The position numbers were made by a program, and so were the translations under genes. Under the pieces are notes generated by a model, which worked only from the letters and a program-made list of their open reading frames with translations, made no database searches and was not told the DNA's origin. Shown one piece after another: positions 1-5,687 of a stretch of DNA of 10,759 nt. Origin of the DNA: JAQVSH01 sp964451605 (GTDB lineage Bacteria > Bacteroidota > Bacteroidia > Bacteroidales > UBA4181). The stretch covers positions 1 through 10,759 of the forward strand of contig CAYVJA010000069.1 in NCBI GenBank assembly GCA_964451605.1, written 5' to 3'. The number at the start of each line of letters is the position of its first letter. The first letter of the stretch is position 1.

Positions 1-88
1 TAGAGCATTAGAGCACTAGAGCACCAGAGCACCAGAGCACTAGAGCACCAGAGCATTAGAGCATTGTTTCATTAAAGTATTAAAGCAT
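1..88. repeat. Octamer tandem array, TAGAGCAC type
   Basis: Eleven consecutive 8-bp units in exact register begin at position 1. The first eight (1-64) are variants of YAGAGCAY: TAGAGCAT, TAGAGCAC and CAGAGCAC. The last three (65-88) are degenerate: TGTTTCAT, TAAAGTAT and TAAAGCAT. The array begins at the window edge, so its true left end is unknown. Its final AT plus the next G form the start codon of the small HTH gene. Elsewhere in the window the TAGAGCAC orientation is always the right arm of an inverted bracket, so a GTGCTCTA arm probably lies just outside to the left (inference). Confidence 0.93.
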
Positions 89-296
89 GTCCTCCCACCA
101 ATCCATCCACTTCCATCTGGCACGTCTCTATCGTGAGGTGGCTTCGGGCCAGCCCGGTGGCGCTGCCGAAATGGCGGCCAGGTTAGGCATATCGCGACGA
201 ACCCTCTTTAACTATCTGGAAATTCTCCGGTCGGAGGGAACCGATATCCGGTACAATCGGGTTACCGGCCACTATTACATTTTTAGAGGTCGATAA
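87..296 (+). CDS. Small winged helix-turn-helix protein
   Basis: A 69-residue protein consisting of almost nothing but a DNA-binding fold. Residues 26-48 read as a helix-turn-helix, with AARLGISRRTLFNYLEILR as turn and recognition helix. Residues 52-66 (DIRYNRVTGHYYIF) look like the beta-hairpin wing seen in HTH_11/DeoR-type domains. Short proteins of this kind are common in Bacteroidetes and are annotated only as HTH-domain proteins; no effector domain is present. The ATG at 87 is formed at the junction with the octamer array, and there is no Shine-Dalgarno or recognisable -7 element upstream, so promoter and start are uncertain. The gene ends 58 bp before the Sua5/YciO-family gene, which has its own promoter-like element, so the two need not be an operon. 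The regulatory target is unknown. Confidence 0.72.
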   Translation: MSSHQSIHFHLARLYREVASGQPGGAAEMAARLGISRRTLFNYLEILRSEGTDIRYNRVTGHYYIFRGR

Positions 297-326
297 GAAT
301 ACCAAAGAACTTCACGCGATTCTCGC

Positions 327-334
327 TATATTTG
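327..334 (+). promoter_or_regulatory. Bacteroidetes -7 promoter element, TATATTTG
   Basis: TATATTTG matches the Bacteroidetes housekeeping -7 consensus TAnnTTTG. It lies 20 bp before the ATG at 355, implying a very short leader. No convincing -33 element is visible. The position favours ATG 355 over the in-frame GTG at 346 as the start of the downstream gene. Confidence 0.6.
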
Positions 335-354
335 CCCACCCAAAAGTGCGGCAT

Positions 355-969
355 ATGATCGTGAAGATTTATCCCGACAGTCCCAACGAGAAGAGTTTAC
401 ATCTTGCCGTTGAGCTGTTTCAGAAAGGCGGGCTGGTTGCCTATCCCACCGATACGGTCTACGCTGTGGGTTGCGATATGACCCTTCCCAAAGCCATCGA
501 TAAACTGGCCCGATTCAAGAACTGTGCGGTTCAGGATGCCAACTTTTCGGTAATTTGCAGCAGCATAGCGCAGGCTTCGCACCTCTTAAAACCGCTGAAT
601 CAGGAGCAATTTCGCTTTCTCAGGCAGCATGCGCCCGGCCCTTACACCTTTATATTCCCTTACAGCAGCACACTTCCCTCTCTATTACGTGATAAACGAA
701 AAACTGTGGGTATCCGGATTTCTGCACATCCTGTGTTGCGCGCCCTGATCGAGGCGCTCGGACATCCGCTGGTAACCACATCACTCCACGCACCGGCCAC
801 CGATCCCGAATACGAAACTGATCCCGAACTGATCCACGAACGGTATGGATCACAGATAGATCTGGTTGTCGATGGGGGGTTGGGTATGTCGGTTCCCTCT
901 ACGGTAATCGATTGTAGCGGCGACGGCCCACTGGTAATCCGAGAGGGATTGGGTCAAATTGAATGGTAG
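355..969 (+). CDS. Sua5/YciO/YrdC-family protein (L-threonylcarbamoyladenylate synthase-like)
   Basis: A 204-residue single-domain protein of the Sua5/YciO/YrdC family. Family signatures are GLVAYPTDTVYAVGCD near the N-terminus, APGPYTFIFP in the middle, VGIRISAHPVL, and SVPSTVIDCS near the C-terminus. True TsaC/Sua5 enzymes make threonylcarbamoyl-AMP from threonine, bicarbonate and ATP for the t6A modification of ANN-decoding tRNAs. The length (E. coli YciO is about 206 residues) and the PGPYTFIFP and ANFSVIC segments resemble the YciO branch, whose own activity is less certain, so I give no symbol. The ATG at 355 is preferred over the in-frame GTG at 346 because of the -7 element at 327-334. 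The stop overlaps the start of ilvA by 7 bp, suggesting co-transcription and coupling. Both proteins can use threonine, which may be coincidence. Confidence 0.9.
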   Translation: MIVKIYPDSPNEKSLHLAVELFQKGGLVAYPTDTVYAVGCDMTLPKAIDKLARFKNCAVQDANFSVICSSIAQASHLLKPLNQEQFRFLRQHAPGPYTFIFPYSSTLPSLLRDKRKTVGIRISAHPVLRALIEALGHPLVTTSLHAPATDPEYETDPELIHERYGSQIDLVVDGGLGMSVPSTVIDCSGDGPLVIREGLGQIEW

Positions 970-2225
970 ATATGGATAGCAATCAGCTTCTCAGTATGGA
1001 TGAGATCCGCCGTGCGGCGGAAAACCTAAAAGACGTTGTGGCGGTAACTCCGTTACAACTGAATCACAACCTGAGCCAACGCTATGGCGCCGAGATATGG
1101 CTCAAGCGGGAGGATCTTCAGCAGGTTCGTTCGTACAAAATCAGAGGGGCCTTCAATAAAATTCAAACCCTTTCCGATAGCGAGCGGGAACGGGGCGTAG
1201 TCTGTGCCAGTGCGGGCAACCATGCCCAGGGGGTAGCCTCTGCCTGCTCTACACTCGGGATAAAGGGTACCATATTTATGCCCGTACCTACGCCCAACCA
1301 AAAGGTGCGGCAGGTGAAGATGTTTGGCCGTGAGTTTGTGGATGTGGTTATGACCGGCGACACCTTTGATGATGCCTACCGCGAGGCAGCGGAATTCTGC
1401 AACAGCCGGGGAGCCGTCTTTATCCACCCCTTCGACGACGAACAGGTGATAGCCGGTCAGGCTACCATTGCCCTGGAGCTTTTTGAACAGTTGCCCGATC
1501 CCGATCTGATTTTTATTCCGATTGGCGGGGGAGGTCTGGCAGCGGGTATCTGTTCGGTTTCGAAGGTGATCAGCCCGGATACCCGGCTCATCGGCGTTGA
1601 GCCGGAAGGGGCGTCGTCCATGAAAATCTCGATAGAGAAGGGAGAAATCGTGACCCTCTCTAAGATTGATAACTTTGTAGACGGGGCTGCCGTGAAACGG
1701 GTGGGGAATCTTACATTTCCTGTTTGCCGTGCCCATCTGAGTGATTTACTCTCGGTTCCCGAAGGAAGAGTCTGTTCGGTGATACTGCGTCTCTATAACG
1801 AAGATGCCATTGTGGCCGAACCTGCAGGTGCGCTCTCTATTGCCGCCCTCGACCAGTATGCCGACCGGATAAAGGGGAAGAAGGTGGTTTGTGTGGTCAG
1901 CGGGAGTAACAACGACATTACCCGTATGGAGGAGATTAAGGAGCGATCGCTGCTCTACGAGGGGCTGAAGCACTATTTCATTGTGCGATTTCCCCAGAGG
2001 GCCGGTGCCCTTCGCGAGTTTCTCGAACGAGTACTGGGTCCGTCCGACGACATCGCCCATTTTGAGTATTCCAAGAAAAACAGTCGCGAACACGGTTCGG
2101 CCGTAATCGGGATTGAACTGCAGCGAAAAGAGGATTTCAAACCGCTTATTAAACGGATGAAGAATCATAGCATAGCGTTCGAATATCTTAACCGCCGACC
2201 CGACCTTTTCCAGTTCCTGGTGTAG
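963..2225 (+). CDS. ilvA: Threonine ammonia-lyase (threonine dehydratase)
   Basis: A 420-residue PLP enzyme that deaminates L-threonine to 2-oxobutanoate, the first committed step of isoleucine synthesis, in the cytoplasm. The PLP lysine is K59 in SYKIRGAFNKI. The substrate and cofactor loop is SAGNHAQG (83-90), and the glycine-rich phosphate-binding loop is GGGGLAAG (188-195). From about residue 330 there is a single short regulatory segment (LKHYFIVRFPQRAGALREFLERVLG). This matches the shorter roughly 410-residue biosynthetic form with one ACT-like domain, not the 514-residue E. coli form with two, and feedback inhibition by isoleucine is expected from the family. The start at 963 overlaps the preceding stop. 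An ATG at 972 (MDSNQLLSMDEI) is an equally plausible start. No other ilv/leu genes are nearby. Confidence 0.95.
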   Translation: MVDMDSNQLLSMDEIRRAAENLKDVVAVTPLQLNHNLSQRYGAEIWLKREDLQQVRSYKIRGAFNKIQTLSDSERERGVVCASAGNHAQGVASACSTLGIKGTIFMPVPTPNQKVRQVKMFGREFVDVVMTGDTFDDAYREAAEFCNSRGAVFIHPFDDEQVIAGQATIALELFEQLPDPDLIFIPIGGGGLAAGICSVSKVISPDTRLIGVEPEGASSMKISIEKGEIVTLSKIDNFVDGAAVKRVGNLTFPVCRAHLSDLLSVPEGRVCSVILRLYNEDAIVAEPAGALSIAALDQYADRIKGKKVVCVVSGSNNDITRMEEIKERSLLYEGLKHYFIVRFPQRAGALREFLERVLGPSDDIAHFEYSKKNSREHGSAVIGIELQRKEDFKPLIKRMKNHSIAFEYLNRRPDLFQFLV

Positions 2226-2244
2226 CCCTCTCTCCGGATTTTCC

Positions 2245-2252
2245 TACATTTG
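2245..2252 (+). promoter_or_regulatory. Bacteroidetes -7 promoter element, TACATTTG
   Basis: TACATTTG fits TAnnTTTG and lies 20 bp after the ilvA stop and 64 bp before the ATG at 2316. It would give the lipoprotein gene its own transcript starting near 2257. It also argues against the in-frame TTG at 2250, which lies inside this element. No clear -33 element is seen. Confidence 0.6.
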
Positions 2253-2315
2253 CACCAGATGAGCCCGGAATGGCCCTTTTGCCCTTCTGCTCCCCATCCT
2301 TTCAGCTTGTGCACC

Positions 2316-3539
2316 ATGAAGATTTTATTTGTCCGGCCATTTACCTGTTCTCTGCTACGGTTGTTTCCGGCACTCCTGCTTCTCCTGATGGCTATGGTTT
2401 CGTGCCTGGAAGACAATGAGGGCAACCAGAACATCAGGGGGCTTCGTCTGGAGGGAGCCTCCGACATTACCTCTCCCGGCCAGAAACTCTATCTAAAAGC
2501 CTACTTTGTCCCTGCCCATGAGGTCTCCGACACCATTCTCTGGTCGGTTACGCCGAAAGAGGTGGCCAAAATCGATGCCCATGGCGTGCTTACCCCGTTA
2601 AAAAACGGGACGGTACGCGTAGTGGCCACCGCTCCTAAAGAGGAGATCTCGGTTGCCGTTATTGTGAATATCTCTCGTCAGAGAGTTCCGGCCGAGCGAA
2701 TCTCTATTATCAACGAAGCACCCATTTCGGATCTGGGAGGGAAGTTGCAACTGGGCGTTCTCATCGAACCCGAAGGAGCGGTTTCGCCCGAATTAGTTTG
2801 GGAAGTGAATAATCCCCGCCTGGCAACCATTACCCCATCCGGCCTCCTTTCGGCCCACTCGAACGGTACCGTAACCGTGCATCTTTCGAAGGTGGTTGAC
2901 GGAACGAAAACTCTCCTCGACGAGGTTTTCGTCACCCTCACCAACCAGAACCTTCAGGAGATGTACAAGGGCAACTGGCGTCTTTCTCAGTTAAAGAATG
3001 TGAACTTCAGCGGGTATAATCACGACGCCGATTCGGCAGTAAAGGATATGATTGCCAAGGTTCAGCCCCTCTTTCTGAAGAACCGGATCTCGTTCGACCG
3101 CGTGGGCAGAATTGTCATCCGGCAGTTCGATGGGCAAAGCAACAACTTATCGACGGAGATTGCCCCCATCGATTACCTCCGTTTCGAAGCCTACAGCGAC
3201 ACCCTGAACTGGGTGTACAATCAACAACATGTACTTACCACCAAGAGCTTCTTTCAGGGCGACGAACTGCGTCTATCCATGGACAAAGAGTCGCTTCGCA
3301 CCTTCCTGCTGGCGGTAAGCGCCCTCCACAAAGAGGGATTGGCAACCCCCATCGACACCCTCTTCAACCAGACCACCCTGGAACAGGTGGGAATCAGCGT
3401 ATTAGGACTAAACGTGACCGGCATCTTCTTCCCCCAGATGCTAACCGACGATTTCCTGATGAGCCGCTTTGCCGGATCACTCCGCGATCCATCCGTGTCG
3501 TTTTCACTGACAATGGTACTGCGCAAAGAAGAAGAGTAA
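2316..3539 (+). CDS. Surface lipoprotein with two Ig-like (Big_2) domains
   Basis: A 407-residue predicted lipoprotein. Starting at ATG 2316 gives a signal peptide with basic residues (K2, R7, R15), a leucine-rich core and a lipobox ending AMVSC with lipidated C30. The next residues, LEDNEG, are acidic, as in Bacteroidetes lipoprotein export signals, so surface exposure is likely (inference). Residues about 42-120 and 126-210 each read as a bacterial Ig-like Big_2 domain: the first has SDTILWSVTPKEVAKIDAHG followed by VLTPLKNGTVRV, the second ELVWEVNNPRLATITPSG followed by LLSAHSNGTVTV. Residues about 215-407 form a C-terminal region I do not recognise, beginning MYKGNWRLSQL. Upstream in-frame TTG 2250 and ATG 2259 would add a proline-rich tail before the signal peptide and are rejected. 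The last codons form half of a perfect hairpin. Ligand and function are unknown. Confidence 0.85.
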   Translation: MKILFVRPFTCSLLRLFPALLLLLMAMVSCLEDNEGNQNIRGLRLEGASDITSPGQKLYLKAYFVPAHEVSDTILWSVTPKEVAKIDAHGVLTPLKNGTVRVVATAPKEEISVAVIVNISRQRVPAERISIINEAPISDLGGKLQLGVLIEPEGAVSPELVWEVNNPRLATITPSGLLSAHSNGTVTVHLSKVVDGTKTLLDEVFVTLTNQNLQEMYKGNWRLSQLKNVNFSGYNHDADSAVKDMIAKVQPLFLKNRISFDRVGRIVIRQFDGQSNNLSTEIAPIDYLRFEAYSDTLNWVYNQQHVLTTKSFFQGDELRLSMDKESLRTFLLAVSALHKEGLATPIDTLFNQTTLEQVGISVLGLNVTGIFFPQMLTDDFLMSRFAGSLRDPSVSFSLTMVLRKEEE

Positions 3540-3554
3540 TCTTCTTCTTTGCGC
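3521..3554 (+). terminator. Perfect 15-bp hairpin spanning the stop codon, GTAA loop
   Basis: The left arm is 3521-3535 (GCGCAAAGAAGAAGA), the loop is GTAA (3536-3539), and the right arm is 3540-3554 (TCTTCTTCTTTGCGC). The arms pair perfectly. The loop contains the TAA stop, and as RNA GUAA is a GNRA-type tetraloop, so a very stable hairpin is expected. No U-tract follows; octamer repeats begin 2 bp later. The structure could end transcription, protect the 3' end, or both. The structure is certain, the terminator role is inferred. Confidence 0.7.
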
Positions 3555-3556
3555 AA

Positions 3557-3633
3557 GTGCTCTAGTGCTTCAAAGTGCATTTGCACTTTGAGTGCTCTAA
3601 TGCTGCGCTAACGCGCAATGCTCTAATGCTGCG
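3557..3633. repeat. Left arm of octamer bracket 1 (GTGCTCTA type) with embedded hairpins
   Basis: Intact or near-intact units are GTGCTCTA at 3557-3564 and 3592-3599 and ATGCTCTA at 3618-3625. Truncated units flow into hairpins: GTGCT before the palindrome at 3570-3591, and ATGCTGCG before each GC hairpin. Hairpins are TGCGC-TAAC-GCGCA (3604-3617) and GCGC-TTC-GCGC (3631-3641). The octamers are the reverse complement of those at 3695-3742, so the spacer is an inverted bracket between two convergent genes. Confidence 0.88.
3570..3591. repeat. 22-bp palindrome, copy 1 (one mismatch)
   Basis: The core CAAAGTGCATTTGCACTTTG (3571-3590) is flanked by T and A, which extends the symmetry to 22 bp. 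It differs from the two other copies (7157-7178, 8686-8707) by one base: central ATTT instead of AATT. On the minus strand its context is TAGAGCAC, palindrome, AGCAC, TAGAGCAC, the same order as in the copy at 7149-7191. Confidence 0.93.
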
Positions 3634-3648
3634 CTTCGCGCGAAAACG

Positions 3649-3679
3649 TTAATGCATTAATCTTTTTCGCGCTTGCGCG
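3649..3679. repeat. Centre of bracket 1: AT palindrome and GC hairpin
   Basis: TTAATGCATTAA (3649-3660) is a perfect 12-bp palindrome that contains a degenerate octamer (ATGCATTA). A T-rich run follows, then CGCGC-TT-GCGCG (3668-3679). These form the centre of the spacer between the two convergent genes and might act as a bidirectional transcription stop, which is unproven. Confidence 0.6.
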
Positions 3680-3694
3680 TATATGTCTTTAAAT

Positions 3695-3742
3695 TAGAGC
3701 ACTAGAGCACTAGAGCACTAGAGCATTACTGCATTACTGTAT
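3695..3742. repeat. Right arm of octamer bracket 1 (TAGAGCAC type)
   Basis: Six units in register: TAGAGCAC three times (3695-3718), TAGAGCAT (3719-3726), then degenerate TACTGCAT and TACTGTAT (3727-3742). The last base of the array is also the last base of the stop codon of the minus-strand DUF3810 gene. As at 65-88, the degenerate units lie on the side touching a gene. Confidence 0.92.
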
Positions 3743-4821
3743 CAGCGCTTCGCGCTGTACTGAGTAAGCAGCAGTGCCGTGACTTCGCCGTAGTTCTGGA
3801 TGCCGGTGGGTATGCGGTTGGCTTTGAGGTAGGTGTCGTAGACTTTGTTCTGGATGCGGCTGAGTTTTTCGTGCCGGTGCGAGCGCCAGTAGGCGGATAT
3901 CTGTGCTGATTCGGCGAGGATGTGAGGGTCTATTTTTGCGAGGTATGTGCGCCAGGTGCCGGGCAGGAGGCGCCGTGCGTCGGAGGCGATGTAGCCCAGA
4001 ACGCTGAAGTAGCCGCTGTATTGTACAAAGGGGTTGTCGGATTCTATGCAGGCCAGGTAGCCGTAAAAGTTGCATTCGGCTTCGGAGGTGATGCCGAATT
4101 GATGGGCTTTTTCGTGTGCGAGCGCACCCGGGTATTGCAGCCAGGGTTGCTGCGGATTCAGATGGATCTCGTGGAAGAAGGGGAGAAAGTAGCCGAGTAT
4201 GGAGGTGCGGGTGTAGTACTCGTTCATAAAAACTTTTTTGGGACGCCGTATTCCATTGGGGTAGGGGATGCCCAGTGAAGGGGCAATCCGGCTGTAGCTC
4301 TGTTCCAGGATGGCGTCGACCTCACGGGCCCGGGAGCTGTCCCACCAACCGATGGCAATGGGATCGAACGCTAAGGAGTCAGCGGCATTGGAATTGGTTG
4401 CAATCGGATGGATTGAAGCCGGATTGGTTAGTTTTGGGGTTAGGGTACGGAGTGGGGAGGTGAGGCTTTGGGTATAGGAGCGGTTGAGGTTTTCAATGTA
4501 GTAGTCCAGAAATTGGATGTAAGCGGCGGAGTCGGGGGTGGCTTTTTCTATTCCGGCTCGTTGGTACCAGGTGTCGCGGAAGTAGAGAATACCCCACGTG
4601 GCGTACATCCAGCTTAAGACCAGAAGAAGGGGGAGCAGGAGGCGGGCCAGAAAGCAACGGATACCCCTCTTCTGCCGGATGGCCGAGACCAGTTTCCAAA
4701 GGTAGAAGAGTGCCGCGAGCAGAAGGAGGATTGCCGACAAGGAAAAGGGAAAGAGAGCCGCAATACTCGATAACACCGAGGCAATCAGAGGGTAGATCTG
4801 ATGTGCGTAATATTCTATCAT
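3742..4821 (-). CDS. DUF3810 membrane protein with HExxH motif
   Basis: A 359-residue protein of the DUF3810 type, uncharacterised and typical of Bacteroidetes. The N-terminus has two hydrophobic stretches, about residues 10-45 and 57-80, separated by a basic loop (AIRQKRGIR), so it is probably anchored in the inner membrane. The C-terminal part has HEKAH (236-240) followed by SEAECNFYGYLACIES (246-261). This resembles a zincin site, with H236 and H240 as ligands, E237 as catalytic base and a downstream Glu as third ligand; proteolytic activity is an inference from the motif. ATG 4821 overlaps the TGA of the upstream lipoprotein gene as ATGA, indicating translational coupling. The final codons (SAKR and the stop) lie in a GCGC hairpin that abuts the octamer array. 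The region around 118-150 is Ser/Thr/Asn/Pro-rich and probably a flexible linker. Confidence 0.85.
   Translation of the reverse strand: MIEYYAHQIYPLIASVLSSIAALFPFSLSAILLLLAALFYLWKLVSAIRQKRGIRCFLARLLLPLLLVLSWMYATWGILYFRDTWYQRAGIEKATPDSAAYIQFLDYYIENLNRSYTQSLTSPLRTLTPKLTNPASIHPIATNSNAADSLAFDPIAIGWWDSSRAREVDAILEQSYSRIAPSLGIPYPNGIRRPKKVFMNEYYTRTSILGYFLPFFHEIHLNPQQPWLQYPGALAHEKAHQFGITSEAECNFYGYLACIESDNPFVQYSGYFSVLGYIASDARRLLPGTWRTYLAKIDPHILAESAQISAYWRSHRHEKLSRIQNKVYDTYLKANRIPTGIQNYGEVTALLLTQYSAKR
3743..3757 (-). terminator. Hairpin containing the DUF3810 gene stop codon
   Basis: CAGCGC-TTC-GCGCTG is a 6-bp stem with a 3-base loop. On the minus strand it reads CAGCGCGAAGCGCTG and encodes the last residues of the DUF3810 protein plus the stop TGA. 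It is the same GCGC-TTC-GCGC core found in every repeat spacer here. It may help 3'-end formation. There is no U-tract, so a terminator role is uncertain. Confidence 0.45.
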
Positions 4822-5579
4822 TTAAGAATATAGATTTCTTTCTTCTGTTCGCCTGTGCCGGTAAGAATCAAGGCGCCCTCTTTGCGTTCCCACTCAAACA
4901 GGTGGGGCTCATCGCGCAGGTAGAAGATAATCCGGTTTTTTGGGGAGGTCTGCCCCGGTTGTGCATTGGAAAAGGTGAGCAGATAGCGGAGATATTCGCC
5001 CAGACCGGTGGTCGACCCATCCGGCCCCATCACCACACTCTGCCCGTTGGGAAGGGCGTACTCGCCCACGAAAAGCTTGTGGTTCAGCAGCCACCTTAAG
5101 CCGGAATGGAGCGTATCGCCCACAGGATCCTGCACATAGACTTCATCGATTCGGGTCAGCACAAACTCTTCGAGCACACCCTGCCGGGTAAGGATGAGCT
5201 CTTTCGGATTATCTTGACTCAGAGCCACAGACCCGTAGGCATTCCCTGCACTGTCGGTGAGTTCGGCATGTTGTGCACTGAGAGGACGCAGGGTATAGCT
5301 GCGGAGTGTTTCGCCGGGGCGCAAAATAAAGAGCGAATGAATGGAGGGGCGCAGCAAATACTCCTCGGCAGCCATGCCAGCTTCGGCAGGAGAGACCTTT
5401 TTCTCAAGCGAATCGGCCAGCGTCTTGCAGATATAATTGCCATTAAGCCACTCATCGGAGGAGAGCTGATACTGCTTTTCGCCGGTATTGGCACACCCGC
5501 ACAAAAGAAGGAGAACAACCCATCCAAACCCTAACCGAAACCCTATTCTGCGATGCATACCCACACGTTTTGCCACCAT
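4818..5579 (-). CDS. Predicted lipoprotein of unknown function
   Basis: A 253-residue protein with a signal peptide of the lipoprotein type: a basic N-terminus (MVAKRVGMHRR), a hydrophobic core VVLLLL and a lipobox LCGC, with C29 the predicted lipidated cysteine. The mature part looks soluble and beta-rich, with Gly/Asp turns such as LTDSAGNAYGSV and GEYALPNGQSVVMGPDGS. I recognise no named domain. No acidic run follows the cysteine, so periplasmic retention is as likely as surface display. An in-frame ATG at 5558 (MHRRIGF) would give a shorter but equally good signal peptide. The gene is coupled by a 4-bp ATGA overlap to the DUF3810 gene, which suggests the two proteins act together in the envelope. 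It is divergent from the M24 peptidase gene. Confidence 0.8.
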   Translation of the reverse strand: MVAKRVGMHRRIGFRLGFGWVVLLLLCGCANTGEKQYQLSSDEWLNGNYICKTLADSLEKKVSPAEAGMAAEEYLLRPSIHSLFILRPGETLRSYTLRPLSAQHAELTDSAGNAYGSVALSQDNPKELILTRQGVLEEFVLTRIDEVYVQDPVGDTLHSGLRWLLNHKLFVGEYALPNGQSVVMGPDGSTTGLGEYLRYLLTFSNAQPGQTSPKNRIIFYLRDEPHLFEWERKEGALILTGTGEQKKEIYILK

Positions 5580-5591
5580 GATTTGTTTGAA

Positions 5592-5599
5592 CGAAAATA
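5592..5599 (-). promoter_or_regulatory. Possible -7 element for the lipoprotein/DUF3810 pair
   Basis: On the minus strand TATTTTCG lies 12 bp before the ATG at 5579. It has one mismatch to TAnnTTTG, and no -33 element at the right spacing is visible. If used, the leader would be only a few bases, which would make the internal ATG at 5558 worth considering as the true start. Confidence 0.3.
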
Positions 5600-5661
5600 G
5601 GAAGAATTCCGCAAAGTTGGGCCTTGGCCGGCGGGAGCAACTGCGGTTTGACGAAGAAGTT

Positions 5662-5669
5662 TATCTTTG
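5662..5669 (+). promoter_or_regulatory. Bacteroidetes -7 promoter element, TATCTTTG
   Basis: TATCTTTG fits TAnnTTTG exactly and is 18 bp before the ATG at 5688. It rules out the upstream in-frame TTG at 5667, which lies inside the element, as a start. The same octanucleotide is the -7 element of the ATPase gene at 7219-7226. A TTTG at 5647-5650 is too close to serve as a -33 element. Confidence 0.62.
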
Positions 5670-5687
5670 TCGAAATTTCGTTGCATT

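Noticed and set aside
1..88. CRISPR array
   Set aside because: The repeats are 8 bp and directly adjacent with no spacers, and no cas genes are present.
87..969. Toxin-antitoxin pair with the small HTH protein as antitoxin
   Set aside because: The downstream gene is a Sua5/YciO-family protein with its own promoter-like element, and no toxin-like partner is visible.
1053..1736. Long minus-strand open frame opposite ilvA
   Set aside because: The plus-strand frame is a clear PLP enzyme with all motifs. The antisense translation is rich in Arg/His/Gly without any recognisable domain and is a codon-bias shadow.
2250..2315. N-terminal extension of the Big_2 lipoprotein from TTG 2250 or ATG 2259
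   Set aside because: It would place 19-22 proline-rich residues before a complete signal peptide, and TTG 2250 lies inside the -7 element.
5667..5687. TTG start for the M24 peptidase
   Set aside because: It falls within the TATCTTTG promoter element, and the ATG at 5688 is correctly placed.
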